From contig CAIWLA010000528.1 in assembly GCA_903913345.1 (NCBI GenBank), forward strand, positions 1 to 6,162: a DNA stretch of 6,162 bases, read 5' to 3'. Shown piece after piece: positions 5,459 through 6,162 of this stretch. Numbering within the stretch: position 1 is the first letter of the stretch; each line of letters opens with the position of its first letter. Both the position numbers and the translations under genes were made by a program. The notes under the pieces were generated by a model. It saw nothing but the letters and a program-made list of their open reading frames with translations, had not been told where the DNA came from and did not search any database. Origin of the DNA: an uncultured Magnetococcales bacterium. GTDB taxonomy: Bacteria > Pseudomonadota > Magnetococcia > Magnetococcales > Magnetaquicoccaceae.

Positions 5459-6162
5459 GTGCAATTGGTCAACGGATCGACGGTCGCCATTGTGGGTGGC
5501 GGGCCGGGGGGCACTCTGACGGCCATTTTTCTGTTGGACCTCGCCCAACAATTGCGAATAGAACTGTCGGTCGATATTTATGAGCCCAAGCCATTCTCGG
5601 AAACCGGTCCCACGGGTTGCAATATGTGCGGTGGTGTCGTCTCCGAATCCCTCATGCAACGGTTGGCAGCCGAAGGAATCGTGTTGCCGAATGAGGTGAT
5701 TCTCGATACCATCAACGCCTATGTTTTGCACACGGATGAAGATTCGGCGCGCCTGGAGGCCCCCAGACGGGAAATGCGCATTGCCACCCTCTTCCGAGGG
5801 GCCGGACCCAAGGGGGCGGAACATCAACGCCCGTTGCCCTGGATCAGTTTTGATGGCTATCTGCTGACATTGGCCATCCAGAGGGGTGCCCGCCATCTTC
5901 CCCACGCGGTGATCGGGTTGACCAGAGAAGAGGGACTGCCCACCATACTCACCCAGGCATCCCCCCCGCGCCGCTACGATCTCCTCGTCGGAGCAGTCGG
6001 ACTCAATCAGACCAGGAGTCTGCAACTCTTTGAATCTCTGGGATTCGGCTATCGGCGACCCCAATCCGCCCGCGCCTATGTGGCGGAACTCTATTATGGG
6101 GAAAAGGATGTCCAGAAATATCTGGACCATGCCATGCATGTCTTTTTATTAAAAATTCCACA
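5459..6162 (+). CDS. FAD-dependent oxidoreductase, 3'-truncated by the window edge
   Basis: Open to the right edge with no stop; about 234 residues are visible. The N-terminus VQLVNGSTVAIVGGGPGG is a Rossmann FAD/NAD(P)-binding start with GxGxxG, followed by helix LTAIFLLDLAQQL and the strand-ending acidic residue in VDIYEPK. Then come a cysteine pair in TGCNMCGGVVSESL, a TLFRGAGPKG segment, a WISFDGYLL segment, a second nucleotide-binding strand in DLLVGAVGLN, and AELYYGEKDVQKYL. The order resembles the geranylgeranyl-reductase-like branch of FAD oxidoreductases; the substrate is unknown. Visible length suggests over half of a protein of roughly 350-450 residues. The GTG start has an ideal AAGGAG; the in-frame ATG at 5414 would add 15 hydrophilic residues and remains possible. 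Divergent from batA with about 245 bp between start codons, so the two may share control, though no functional link is evident. Confidence 0.85.
   Translation, partial: MQLVNGSTVAIVGGGPGGTLTAIFLLDLAQQLRIELSVDIYEPKPFSETGPTGCNMCGGVVSESLMQRLAAEGIVLPNEVILDTINAYVLHTDEDSARLEAPRREMRIATLFRGAGPKGAEHQRPLPWISFDGYLLTLAIQRGARHLPHAVIGLTREEGLPTILTQASPPRRYDLLVGAVGLNQTRSLQLFESLGFGYRRPQSARAYVAELYYGEKDVQKYLDHAMHVFLLKIP

Noticed and set aside
5213..6139. Extension of the batA frame upstream to 6139, adding about 309 codons.
   Set aside because: This stretch is antisense to the oxidoreductase and crosses the non-coding divergent region. The BatA N-terminal membrane segment begins at 5212, and the plus-strand frame carries clear FAD-binding motifs.

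Overview
The window reads as a piece of a Gram-negative bacterial chromosome. By eye its GC content is in the high fifties. Genes are tightly packed, Shine-Dalgarno sites are clear, and genes in the same operon overlap by a few bases. The architecture (BatA, a fused BatB/BatC, then BatD with its proteobacterial-type C-terminus) points to a proteobacterium. The oxidoreductase at the right edge resembles proteins I associate with deltaproteobacteria, Nitrospirae and Magnetococcus-like bacteria, but no lineage can be fixed from the sequence alone.

Layout from left to right. (1) Positions 1-548, plus strand: the 3' part of a small DUF1643-type protein whose start lies outside the window. (2) Positions 430-5212, minus strand: a three-gene Bat (Bacteroides aerotolerance-type) operon, transcribed right to left as batA (4163-5212), batB/batC fusion (2280-4166) and batD (430-2286). 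The junctions overlap by 4 and 7 bases, so translation is probably coupled. The 3' end of batD overlaps the convergent DUF1643 gene by 119 bp. (3) Positions 5213-5458: a non-coding divergent control region with a TTGACA hexamer on each strand and several short perfect inverted repeats. (4) From 5459 to the right edge, plus strand: the N-terminal two thirds or so of a FAD-dependent oxidoreductase, cut off by the window end.

The Bat proteins probably form an inner-membrane complex. BatA and BatB each carry a von Willebrand A domain with an intact DxSxS metal site, held between membrane segments. The BatC part adds TPR repeats and a highly charged Q/K/D tail. BatD has a signal peptide, three extracytoplasmic beta-rich regions, one membrane anchor and a cytoplasmic tail. 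Related operons usually also encode a MoxR AAA+ ATPase and a DUF58 protein just upstream. Here batA is the first gene and neither is present locally, so a partner ATPase would have to act from elsewhere. The molecular role of Bat proteins is still poorly defined (aerotolerance, envelope stress).

I did not find a clearly new defence or mobile system. The most interesting leftovers are the palindrome-rich divergent promoter region, a ten-base word (TTTCWGTAAC) found four times in 441 bp of batD, the block-structured 15-bp tandem repeat in batB/C, the 119-bp tail-to-tail gene overlap, and an in-frame A-AAA-AAG slippery heptamer in the DUF1643 gene.
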